Shown here in pieces: positions 56,045-64,000 of a DNA stretch of 64,000 nucleotides. A program made the translations under genes and the position numbers. Each line of letters begins with the position of its first letter. Position 1 is the stretch's first letter. The notes below the pieces were generated by a model that did not search any database, was not told the DNA's origin, and worked only from the letters and a program-made list of their open reading frames with translations. The stretch comes from CAXQUZ01 sp942491145 (GTDB lineage: Bacteria; Myxococcota_A; UBA796; UBA2385), in NCBI GenBank assembly GCA_942491145.1, contig CALOBC010000006.1, forward strand, positions 372,001 through 436,000, written 5' to 3'.

Positions 56045-59000
56045 TCAACGGCTGGGGTGGTCGTCGGGTCGGGCGGCGCTCGCCACACGCAGGGAGGTCA
56101 GCATCGTGAGCGTGTCGGTGGTGGACGACGCCCCCAGTGCGGCAACAATGACCGACAGGTGCGCCTTCATGCCCGCTTGGGTGGCGAGCTCCTGAGCGCG
56201 CAACAGGGCCCGGTTCGCGAGCTGGTGCCGACCCCGGTGGGTGGCGAGCCCGGCGTCGAGCATGTGGGCAACACAGTGCATCCAGACCACACCTTCGCGG
56301 TGCAGGGCGTCCCGGCAGGACTGTGCCCGACCGACCGCCCCGTCGTCGCCCAGCGCCACACAAGCCAAGGCCGCCCGGCCCTCCACGTCCCAGACCATGC
56401 CACGGGTGAGCTGGGCTTGGAGCAGCAGGCTGTCGTGAAACAGGGGGCGTGCAGCGTCGAGACGGACCAGGGCTTGCTTGGGTTGGCCACCCAACACATC
56501 GAGCATCGCCAACGTCAAGGCGGCGTTGCACCACAGCACTGGGCTGGCGACCGTGGCCTCAGCTTGGACATTCTCGACTTCTGCGCGGGTGAGGTCGATC
56601 GACCGACCCGTCATCACTCGGGCCACCGCCGCGTAGCCCGCTTGCAGCCACAGGCGGGTCCACCGGTCGCCCCGCAGCCCGGCGTCCCGGATGCCCCGGC
56701 GGGCTTGGGTGGCGAGGTGGGCCCAGTCCCCGGTGTACCAAGTCGCGAGGGACAGGTAGGCGAAGCGCACGTCCACTTGTTCGTTGGCGGCGTCACCCAT
56801 CGGCAGCAACAGGCGCTCGCCAACCTCAATCAGGCGGCTGGCTTCCACGAAGTCGCCCGACAGGCAGGCCCCACCGGCCAGCTCCAAGTGGGTGGTGCCG
56901 ACCACGAGGGGGTCGTCGATGTCAGCCACCAGATCGAGGATCTGTTGCCGCAGGCGGGCGGTGCGTGGGGGTTGTTGGGTGCCCGCCGCCGCGAGCAAAT
57001 TGTGCTCGTTGGCCAAGGACAGCGGCAGCCGCTGGGTGTCGCCCAGCTCAAGCAGCTCCAGCATGTTGATGGCGCTCGGGACCACGCCGTCCAGGGTGCG
57101 CAGAAACCGGAGCCCTCGGTTCAGCGCGCCGGCCAGCTCGGCCCGCTCCAGTCGGTGGGGGTCGAGGGTGTTCTGTGGCGCGGGGGTGAAGCCGTAGCCC
57201 CGGAAGTAGACGCGGACCCGATACGAGACAATACGTACAAGCGCAGCGACCCGCCCGTGGACGAGGGGGATGCGCTGGCGGGCGGCCAGGGACTCGAACA
57301 GGGCCATGCCTTCGCTCAAGTGCCCGCTGCGGAGCAAGTGTTCGGCGGCCCGGCGCAGGTCCTGGGCGGCGGTCAGGCCGGAGCTGCCTTGGGCGAGCTG
57401 TTGAAGGTGGGCGGCAGCTTCTTTGCGCTGACCCGACCGCGACAGCGCCCGAACGAGGGCCCGGTGGTCGGCTTCAGTGGCGCCTTCCAGCGCGAGGATG
57501 CGGCGGCCAATCTCGGCGGCATGGCTGTGTGCATGGGCATCTTCGGACCGTTGGCGCGCGTGACGCCAAGCGGTGAGGGCCTGGCCCAGCTCGCCGGCCT
57601 GGGTCCACAGCTGACCCAACACATCGGCGTCGGTGGTGGGGTCCGAGGACCACGCGGTGGCGAGCCGCAGCGAGAGCGCTTGGTGCTGGTCGGGGCTGAG
57701 ATCCGCGAGGACCACTTCCCGCACCCGGTCGTGGTAGACGTCGAGCTGGTCCCCCTCGGCGACGTCGGCGGTGCGCAGCAGGCGGCGGGCCCGGCACAAC
57801 CCCAGCTGTCCTCGAAGTTGCTGGCGATGCTCGGGAATGCTGATCTGGAGGATGCTGTCGGGAATCGCGCGGGGGGCGATTGCGACCAGTCGGATTGCCA
57901 GCAGGGCGGCCGGGGGAAGCTCCTGAACCCGCAGCTTGAGCAGGTCGTGGAGGTCGGCGGACGGACGGTGGGCACCCTGGCGCACCCGCAGCAGCTCGCC
58001 CAACAAGTAGGGGTGGCCCTGGGTCTGGGTATGGAGCTGGTCGAGGGTCTCGGACTCGGGGTGCTGGGCGGACAGCACGGCGGCCAGCTGCTCGGCGTCG
58101 GCGCGGTCCAGGGGCCCCAAGCGGGTGAGGGGCACGTCACGGAGCATCGGTGCGAGTGCGGTCAAGAACGGCCCGGGGGCTTCGTCCCGGTGGGCCAGGA
58201 TCAACAGCAGGGGCGTGGCCCGCTCCACGAGGGAGCCGATCAGCGCGGCACTGTCGGCGTCACCCCACTGGGCATCGTCGATCACCACGATGGCCCCGCG
58301 GCCATCACTTGCGGAGACGATGAGCTGTTGCACGGCATCGGCGAGGTTGGGCTCGGTGGGGTCGGAGCCTGGCGTGGGCTGGAGGCGGGCGTCCAGTGCG
58401 GGAAATGCGGTGCTCAGGGCGGTCACGGTGCCACGGGGCAGCTGGAGGGGCAGCCGGCGCTCCCACAGGGTGAGGGCCAAGGTGTCGATGACCCCGTCGA
58501 GGGCCTTGTGGGGCAGCGACTCTTGGGGGTGGCAGCGGCTGTGGAGCACCAGGGTGTCGGGGTGGGTGTGGTGCAGGCGTGTCCGGAGCGCCCGCAGCAG
58601 CGAAGACTTGCCCATCCCCGCGGCGGCCTCCAGGCGCACCACCAGGGGACCGCCGTGGGTGTGGATGCGGTCGGCGGCGCCCATGAGCTGGGCCAGCTCT
58701 TGGGTGCGCCCGACGAAGGGCATCTGGGGCAGGGCGGTGGACGCCATGGGGAGGCCGAGACGGCGACAGATCTCGGGGCCGCTGGGGCGGTCTTCGGGCC
58801 GGGGCTGGAGCAGGTCGACGACCAGGGCGCTCAGCTCTGGGGGCACCCCGGCGATGATGTCACTCGGGGGGGCCGGGGTCTCGCGACTGCGCCGCTGGAC
58901 GAGGGACAGCCCCGATCCGGGGAGTGGGGTGACCCCCGTGAGCAGCTCATAGAGGATCAAGCCAAACGCGAACCAGTCGGACGGCGGCCCCACCGGCGGG

Positions 59001-59809
59001 TTCAGGCACTCGGGCGCCATGTAGCGGGGGGTGCCCACCACCAGCGAGCTGATGTCCGACCGCGCAGAGACCAGCCCGAAGTCGAGGATGACCGGGGTGC
59101 CATCGGGCTTCAGGATGATGTTGCGCGGCTTGAGGTCGCGGTGGAGGTGGCCGGTGCTGTGGAGGTACTGGAGGGCTTCGGCGAGGCCTCGCGCGATGGG
59201 GAGCACCCCGTCGGCAGGTAGGCGGCGAAGGGCCACTGTGGTGGCGGGCAGGGGGGTGCCGGAGGGCGACGGCTCGCCAAGCCCCTCGTCGGGCATCGTC
59301 GGGTGGTCGTCAAAGGTCTGACCCGTGAGGTCCGATGCGGGGGGGCCGGGGTCCGGTCGGGCGTCGTGGCCGGGCACCGAATGCAGCGGGACGGCCGCGG
59401 TGGCCTCCGTGTCGAGCTCGGTGGCCTCGGAACCAGAGGCCACCAGTGAGGCGTCCGTCTCGGCGAAGGGCAGCGTGGTGGTGGCGGCGACCGCCACACT
59501 TGGGGCACTCCGCTCCCACAAGCCCTCCCCATCGACCATGTCCATCAACAGGAACCACTGGTCGTCGGTGGTCCACAGGCTGTGGTAAGCCACGAGGCTG
59601 GGGTGTCGAAGATCAGCGAGCAGGCGGAACTCTCGCTTGAACCCGACGATCCAACCCCGGCGCGGTTCTCGCAGCACCTTGAGGGCCAGCCGCTCGTCGG
59701 TGGACGTGTCGACCACCTCATAGACATCGCCACTCGCGCCGCTGCCGAGCCACCGCACCACGCGGAGTCCGCGGGCCTCAATCTCGGTGTTCGGCTGGAG
59801 CAAGGGCAA
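56045..59809 (-). CDS. Ser/Thr protein kinase fused to AAA-type ATPase, with insert in the kinase domain
   Basis: The first start codon available is a TTG at 59809. The 1254-residue protein has a Hanks-type kinase: glycine loop LGSGASGDVY (21-30), Lys44, Glu60, HRDLKPRN (223-230), DFG (243-245) and APE as APECLN. Between the hinge (near 97) and the C-lobe, about 95 residues of low-complexity sequence are inserted (about 101-192). An ATPase domain follows with VGRTQELAQL and Walker A AAAGMGKSS near 410-420 and Walker B VVIDDAQWGD, then helical repeats to the end. It is the second protein of this architecture in the window, 17 kb from the first. Signal unknown. Confidence 0.9.
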   Translation of the reverse strand: MPLLQPNTEIEARGLRVVRWLGSGASGDVYEVVDTSTDERLALKVLREPRRGWIVGFKREFRLLADLRHPSLVAYHSLWTTDDQWFLLMDMVDGEGLWERSAPSVAVAATTTLPFAETDASLVASGSEATELDTEATAAVPLHSVPGHDARPDPGPPASDLTGQTFDDHPTMPDEGLGEPSPSGTPLPATTVALRRLPADGVLPIARGLAEALQYLHSTGHLHRDLKPRNIILKPDGTPVILDFGLVSARSDISSLVVGTPRYMAPECLNPPVGPPSDWFAFGLILYELLTGVTPLPGSGLSLVQRRSRETPAPPSDIIAGVPPELSALVVDLLQPRPEDRPSGPEICRRLGLPMASTALPQMPFVGRTQELAQLMGAADRIHTHGGPLVVRLEAAAGMGKSSLLRALRTRLHHTHPDTLVLHSRCHPQESLPHKALDGVIDTLALTLWERRLPLQLPRGTVTALSTAFPALDARLQPTPGSDPTEPNLADAVQQLIVSASDGRGAIVVIDDAQWGDADSAALIGSLVERATPLLLILAHRDEAPGPFLTALAPMLRDVPLTRLGPLDRADAEQLAAVLSAQHPESETLDQLHTQTQGHPYLLGELLRVRQGAHRPSADLHDLLKLRVQELPPAALLAIRLVAIAPRAIPDSILQISIPEHRQQLRGQLGLCRARRLLRTADVAEGDQLDVYHDRVREVVLADLSPDQHQALSLRLATAWSSDPTTDADVLGQLWTQAGELGQALTAWRHARQRSEDAHAHSHAAEIGRRILALEGATEADHRALVRALSRSGQRKEAAAHLQQLAQGSSGLTAAQDLRRAAEHLLRSGHLSEGMALFESLAARQRIPLVHGRVAALVRIVSYRVRVYFRGYGFTPAPQNTLDPHRLERAELAGALNRGLRFLRTLDGVVPSAINMLELLELGDTQRLPLSLANEHNLLAAAGTQQPPRTARLRQQILDLVADIDDPLVVGTTHLELAGGACLSGDFVEASRLIEVGERLLLPMGDAANEQVDVRFAYLSLATWYTGDWAHLATQARRGIRDAGLRGDRWTRLWLQAGYAAVARVMTGRSIDLTRAEVENVQAEATVASPVLWCNAALTLAMLDVLGGQPKQALVRLDAARPLFHDSLLLQAQLTRGMVWDVEGRAALACVALGDDGAVGRAQSCRDALHREGVVWMHCVAHMLDAGLATHRGRHQLANRALLRAQELATQAGMKAHLSVIVAALGASSTTDTLTMLTSLRVASAARPDDHPSR

Positions 59810-59978
59810 GTCCGGAGCTGGCGTCGGGATGCGCTCGCGCCGAACAGGCAGCTCAGGGAGCGGACGGGGGCGCGGGCAGCAGATCGCCGAGGTCCCGAGG
59901 TCGAGAGCTGATCCTCACCATCGGGGTCGCCGAGGGTACCGCAGGCCGAAGGTGTGTGGGTGGACCCCCGCGTGCCGA

Positions 59979-62087
59979 TCAGTCCATATATCCCATCGCC
60001 CGCAACATCTCGGCTTCTTGCTCGCTGATGCCGGGGTCGGCGGAGGGCTCCGGCTCGGCGTCGCCTTGGGGCCCGGCATCGATCACCCCCGAGGGGGCTT
60101 GATCGAAGTGGTGTCCGCGGGCTTCCAGCTCAGCCCGCTCGTCGTCCGGGATGTGGCTGGCGAGCTCGGCCACCAGTGCGGGGAGATCCAGACCGGTGGG
60201 CGGGGTGGCAATCAGGTTGGTGAGCTCGTCGGGGTCGGTGTCCAGGTCGTACAGCTCCCAGCGTCCACCGGCCCGAGTGGGGGTGAGGTGCAGCTTCCAG
60301 CGTCCGTCGCGGATGCCCCGGACCTTGCCCAGTGCCCCCCGCAGCGGACGGCGTCGGTTCGCCTTGAAGAAGACCTGGTCCGACTCCAAGAAGGCCGCTG
60401 GCGCGCCATTGTCGTGCAGTTTTTCCAGCGGGATGCCGTCGAGAGCGGGCATGGCCGGTTGGTCCATCCACCCCAGCAACGTGGGCAGCAGGTCGATGGA
60501 GCGGAACTGGCCCGACTCGACGGTGCTGGGCTGCACATCGCCGGGAGCCCGCACCAGCAGGGGAATCTTCAGGCCCGGCTCGTAGAGGAAGGCGCCGTGG
60601 TGGTACCAGTAGTCGTGGTCCCCGAGGTGGTGCCCATGGTCGGCGGTAAACACCACGATGGTGTCGTCCGCGCGGCCGTTGTCATCGAGCCACTGGAGCA
60701 GCCGACCCACTTGGTCCGCATTGTGGTCGACCTCTTTGCCGTAGAGGCGAACAGCTTCAGCGTTCTCGTCGTCTCGGAGCGGGTTGCGGAAGACGAGCTC
60801 TCCCTTGCTCCAGCGGGTGTGGTGGATGTTGTTGACCCGGTTCTCGGCGTCTTCGCCCGGCGGCCGGTAGGGCCAGTGGGGGTCGAAGTAGTGCACATAC
60901 AGGTAGAAGGGCTGGTCGTCGGGGGTCTCGTCGAGGAAGGCGAGGGCCCGGTCGGTGGCGGTGGCCGCGTCGGTGTTCGGGTCGAAGGACCGGATCGCGC
61001 GCACCGTGAACGTGTCGAGGGCGGTGACCAGACCGGTGTAGCGAAGGGTGCCCCACGCCCGCTCCACTTCGTAGAAGCTCCAGAACTGATCGAAGCCTTG
61101 CTCAAAGCCCCGGCCGCGGCGAACCCAGGGGTTGTGGACGACCGCGCCCGTGCGAAAGCCCTGGGCCGACAGGTGCTCAGCGAGGGTGGTCTGGGCGTCG
61201 GGGAGCGCATCTTTGAGCGCCCGCACACCGTTGTTCACAGGGTACCGACCGGTCTGGAAGGCCGCGACGGACTGGGTCGTCTTGGGGATGACCGTGATGG
61301 CATTATCGAATGTCAGGCCTTCGGCGGCCAGCCGGGCGGTGGAGGGGGTGGCCCGCGCTCCGTAGGGCGAGACGTGGTCCGTGCGGAGGGTGTCCACCAG
61401 CACAAACAGCAGGCTGGGCGGCCGGGTGGCAGGGGCAGCCCGGCTGGACAACATGGGCGACAAGCCCACGGCGAAGAGGACCACAGCGGCGGTCATCACG
61501 CCACGGGTTGGGCGGCGGGTGAGGCGGGCGGCCCCCAGGGCCACCACCCCCACGAGGACCACGCCCGGCACCAGCAGGAGCACCCGGGCGTCCATGGCCA
61601 GCCCGCTGGACGGCACGCGGCCCCAGAGTGCGACAATGCCCACAAACAGGGAGATCACGGCGGCAGAGATGCGGGGCATTCGGCGGGCGAAGGCGCTGGT
61701 CGAGACGGCGGCGAGGGCGAGTCCCACGGTCCAGCGCTCGAAGCGGTCGGCTTGAACCATCCGCCCCACGGTGATGAGGGCGGCCCCGAGGGTGACGACC
61801 ACCAGAGGCCGGCGGCGGCCCAACAGCGCGAGCAGGGACCAGCCCCCGACGTTGACGGCCACAATCGCCAGCAGGGGTGGCACTGCCGCCAGCACCCGGC
61901 CTGGCGCCCAGTCGTCCATCAGCCAGTCGTAGCGGACGATGGCCGTCGCCTCAAAGATTCCCAGCAAAGTGCCCAGCAACAGAAACCAGCCCCAGCCCGC
62001 GGTGGACGTGGCCGGGATGGACGGCGTGGCGGGGGTGGATGGGCCGTCAGTGGCCGCGTCCGGGGACGGTTTTGGCGGGGTGGACAT
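59979..62087 (-). CDS. Membrane sulfatase/phosphoethanolamine-transferase-type enzyme
   Basis: The 702-residue protein has five to six N-terminal membrane helices (about 30-215) and a periplasmic alkaline-phosphatase-superfamily domain: VLVDTLRTDHVSPYG (metal Asp), TADHGHHLGDHDYWYHHG and a sulfatase-like C-terminus (WELYDLDTDPDELTNL). The nucleophile loop reads PKTTQSVAAFQTGRYP, so Thr270/Thr271 takes the place of the Cys-x-Pro-Ser-Arg formylglycine motif. That points to a phospho-transferase/hydrolase or a non-formylglycine sulfatase-like enzyme rather than a classical sulfatase. It lies divergent from the related gene at 62164. Confidence 0.85.
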   Translation of the reverse strand: MSTPPKPSPDAATDGPSTPATPSIPATSTAGWGWFLLLGTLLGIFEATAIVRYDWLMDDWAPGRVLAAVPPLLAIVAVNVGGWSLLALLGRRRPLVVVTLGAALITVGRMVQADRFERWTVGLALAAVSTSAFARRMPRISAAVISLFVGIVALWGRVPSSGLAMDARVLLLVPGVVLVGVVALGAARLTRRPTRGVMTAAVVLFAVGLSPMLSSRAAPATRPPSLLFVLVDTLRTDHVSPYGARATPSTARLAAEGLTFDNAITVIPKTTQSVAAFQTGRYPVNNGVRALKDALPDAQTTLAEHLSAQGFRTGAVVHNPWVRRGRGFEQGFDQFWSFYEVERAWGTLRYTGLVTALDTFTVRAIRSFDPNTDAATATDRALAFLDETPDDQPFYLYVHYFDPHWPYRPPGEDAENRVNNIHHTRWSKGELVFRNPLRDDENAEAVRLYGKEVDHNADQVGRLLQWLDDNGRADDTIVVFTADHGHHLGDHDYWYHHGAFLYEPGLKIPLLVRAPGDVQPSTVESGQFRSIDLLPTLLGWMDQPAMPALDGIPLEKLHDNGAPAAFLESDQVFFKANRRRPLRGALGKVRGIRDGRWKLHLTPTRAGGRWELYDLDTDPDELTNLIATPPTGLDLPALVAELASHIPDDERAELEARGHHFDQAPSGVIDAGPQGDAEPEPSADPGISEQEAEMLRAMGYMD

Positions 62088-62163
62088 GCCGGCGCAGGTA
62101 TCCTGTCAGGGTGGCGGTGGGCCGGATTCAGTCCACCGAATATACGGGGGCTTTGGAGCCTCA

Positions 62164-64000
62164 TTGCTTCGTCCCCCGACGTCCCCGCGGGCCCGGTTTG
62201 CGCTGTTGGTGGCAGTTCTGGCGTTGGCAGCCCTGCTGACCTGGGCGCTGGAAGACCACCTCGCCGACCCTCTGCATCGTGCAGCGCCGCCGCCCCCTCC
62301 CGCTGACCCTGCGGGCCGGTCGCTCTACATCCTGTTGGTGGACTCCCTGGCCCCCAAAGATGTCGACGACATGAAGTCGGTCAAAGCGCTGCGAAATGGG
62401 GCGTTCTCGGCGACTGTTGAGCCCTGCGCCGACAACTACACCGACCCCTGCACATACGAGGCACTGACGGGGCGGACCACCTTCTCGCTGTTCTCCTTCT
62501 TGGACAACATGGGTGTGCTGGAGCGGGACAAGGGCGCCAACCTCATCAGCGATGCCAAGCGGGCGGGCTGGTCGGTGGCGGTCATCTCCCGGGGCGACAT
62601 GGACGACTGGGGGGCACAAGCCGACGTCAACCGGGTGGTGGGCCCGGCGCGCCGCAAGCAAGAGCTGCGCATTGGGCTGGAGGCCGCGCGGTCCCATCGG
62701 CTCGTCTTTCACCACTACGTCTGGCATGACGTCACGTCCCATCGCTACCCTCGGGGCACGCCTGCCTACGCCAAGAGCCTGCGCACACTGGAGACGTTCA
62801 TCGAGGGGCTGGTGGCCGACCTGCCCCCCGGGACCGATCTGCTGATCACGGGTGACCACGGTCACCTCGATGATGGTCGCCACCTTCAGGGTCTCGACAC
62901 GCCCACCGAGGTCATCCTGCGCAGCCCGAATGTGGTGGCAGGGCGTCCCCAGGGGCGCATTCCCATCTCGTCGGTGCGCTGGCTCGCGGCGGCCTCAACG
63001 GGCCTGGGCTCGGAAGCCTCCCGCGTAGCGCCGGAGTGGCGGCCGTGGATGGCGGACCACATGCAGGACGCTCTGCGACAGAGCGGTGCGCCGCTGGAGC
63101 GGGAAGCCAGCGACCATCGAGTGCCGGTCGCTGCGCTGGCGACCTGTCTGCTGCTCGCGCTGGTCGGTGGCTTCGCGCTGGGCTGGCCAGTGGGGCTCGC
63201 GGCGGGTGTGTGGGGCCTCGGGCTGGGCCTTGTCTATCCGTCGCTGCACGAGGCCAACCTGGAGGGCGTGGGCCCCCGGGCTTGGGTGGATCTGACCATC
63301 TACCTGCCCCCGCTGGCCGGGCTCATCGGCCTGGCCATCTGGCGGCGTGCCGATCGGGGCTGGCTGACGGTGGTGTGGTGCAGCGCGGCATTCGGGCTGT
63401 TGCTTTTCCCCGTTCGCGGTGCCGAAGGTGTGCTCCGGAATGCTGAGACAGTGGTCATTCCCGGCGTCTTCACTGCGGCGCTGATGGGGGCGTGGGTGCT
63501 GCGCGGGACCTGGTCGGACGGTGACCCGGCGGCCCGGCGGCGTGCGCTGATGTGGACCGGCGTGGCCCTGGCTGCGGCCATTGCGTCGGTCTGGATGTTG
63601 TCGTTCCGTGCCAATGATGTGCGGCTCATCGGCATGCCCTTCGGCGCCTGGCCTCGGCGGCACGGGATGTGGGCGGCGGTGTTCGCTGGGTTTGCAGCGG
63701 CGGGGGTGCAAGGCCTCGTGCGCATGGAGGTCGCGCCGGTGGTTGCGGCGGCCTTGGCGGTGATGGTGGGCGCTCAGCTGCCGGCGCCGGTCCAGCTCGT
63801 GGTCTTCATTGCGCTGGTGGTCAGCCTCATCGTGCTGCGGGGCAAGCGTCGAGAGCAAGTGTTGGTGCCCATGCTGGGGCTCGCCAGCGGAGTGATGTTC
63901 ACTGGTGCTGAACAGCTGGGCATCTTCGTCACGGCGCTGGTGCTCGGGGGCGGCATGCGCGCGTCGATGTCCCTCGCGGAGCTCCACCCCACCCCGGCGG
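62164..64000 (+). CDS. Membrane alkaline-phosphatase-superfamily protein, incomplete at the window end
   Basis: The frame is open from 62164 to the window edge (612 codons so far). A TTG start preceded by GGAG gives a signal-anchor (RFALLVAVLALAALLTWALE). A phosphatase-like domain follows: SLYILLVDSLAPKDVDD, a candidate nucleophile in DPCTYEALTGRTTF, and LLITGDHGHLDDGRH (metal-binding Asp and His). From about residue 325 at least eight membrane helices follow. This order, phosphatase domain first then membrane helices, resembles GPI-ethanolamine-phosphate-transferase-like (PIG-N/O) proteins. It is divergent from the sulfatase-like gene; an upstream ATG at 62086 overlaps that gene and is less likely. 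A large antisense open frame at 62995-63987 is a shadow. Confidence 0.75.
   Translation, partial: MLRPPTSPRARFALLVAVLALAALLTWALEDHLADPLHRAAPPPPPADPAGRSLYILLVDSLAPKDVDDMKSVKALRNGAFSATVEPCADNYTDPCTYEALTGRTTFSLFSFLDNMGVLERDKGANLISDAKRAGWSVAVISRGDMDDWGAQADVNRVVGPARRKQELRIGLEAARSHRLVFHHYVWHDVTSHRYPRGTPAYAKSLRTLETFIEGLVADLPPGTDLLITGDHGHLDDGRHLQGLDTPTEVILRSPNVVAGRPQGRIPISSVRWLAAASTGLGSEASRVAPEWRPWMADHMQDALRQSGAPLEREASDHRVPVAALATCLLLALVGGFALGWPVGLAAGVWGLGLGLVYPSLHEANLEGVGPRAWVDLTIYLPPLAGLIGLAIWRRADRGWLTVVWCSAAFGLLLFPVRGAEGVLRNAETVVIPGVFTAALMGAWVLRGTWSDGDPAARRRALMWTGVALAAAIASVWMLSFRANDVRLIGMPFGAWPRRHGMWAAVFAGFAAAGVQGLVRMEVAPVVAAALAVMVGAQLPAPVQLVVFIALVVSLIVLRGKRREQVLVPMLGLASGVMFTGAEQLGIFVTALVLGGGMRASMSLAELHPTPA

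Noticed and set aside
55832..59221. A 1129-codon open frame on the plus strand
   Set aside because: It is opposite the second kinase-ATPase, which has full kinase and ATPase motifs. The antisense product has none.
59979..62087. Classical formylglycine sulfatase
   Set aside because: The Cys-x-Pro-Ser-Arg motif is missing (PKTTQS instead), so only the wider alkaline-phosphatase superfamily is claimed.
62995..63987. Minus-strand frame of 330 codons at the window end
   Set aside because: It is antisense to a clear membrane-protein frame that runs off the window and has phosphatase motifs and hydrophobic helices.

Overview
The window is GC-rich, densely coding DNA from a bacterium that looks like a member of the Myxococcota (myxobacterial, former Deltaproteobacteria). 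The evidence is the mix of families: secreted proteins with MopE-type calcium/metal-binding repeats and MYXO-CTERM-like tails (hydrophobic helix followed by RRRR), many lipoproteins, Sel1 repeats, very long Ser/Thr kinase-AAA-ATPase fusions, a sigma-54 activator, and a bacterial deoxyhypusine synthase homologue. No replication origin, CRISPR array, insertion sequence or prophage was recognised. One tRNA gene (Leu) is present.

Layout. 1-9 kb: the end of a secreted protein, a broken Sel1-repeat gene, a beta-helix/MopE surface protein and a DUF3556-like membrane protein. 9-13.4 kb: a GAF/sigma-54 activator, a zinc-ribbon rhomboid that has lost its catalytic serine, and a polytopic membrane protein. 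13.4-21.2 kb: a lipoprotein with a CHAT/caspase-like domain, divergent from a 1205-residue DUF4157-like protein that is followed by a lipoprotein and an unknown protein. I consider this the best candidate for an undescribed system. 21.2-35.5 kb: mostly housekeeping and envelope genes: PH-like protein, LysR regulator, EamA transporter, Kbp-like BON-LysM protein, a NAGPA-like / GH113 / MtgA envelope-glycan group, a Cys-less glutaredoxin, a HemF-like oxidase, MutT, tRNA-Leu, MaoC, a large membrane protein, deoxyhypusine synthase and an acidic-tailed protein.

35.7-46 kb: a kinase-ATPase, a MopE/fibrinogen-like lipoprotein, a PAS histidine kinase with a decayed response regulator beside it, a heme-c plus PHM-type copper monooxygenase-like lipoprotein, and RNase HI. 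46.5-51.3 kb: three FG-GAP/MopE-type modules in tandem. At both module boundaries a C-terminal membrane anchor reads straight into the signal sequence of the next module without a stop codon; two frameshifts and one internal stop also lie here. 51.4-64 kb: a PhyH-like dioxygenase, a LecA-like lectin protein, an ALO-type FAD oxidase, a second kinase-ATPase and two divergent alkaline-phosphatase-superfamily membrane proteins, the last running off the window.

Two short relics (3444-3546 and 51384-51455) are copies of the 3-prime ends of genes found elsewhere in the window. Broken genes are confined to Sel1, FG-GAP and response-regulator families, while large housekeeping genes are intact, so the lesions may be real decay rather than general sequencing error. 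That is an inference and needs read-level checking.
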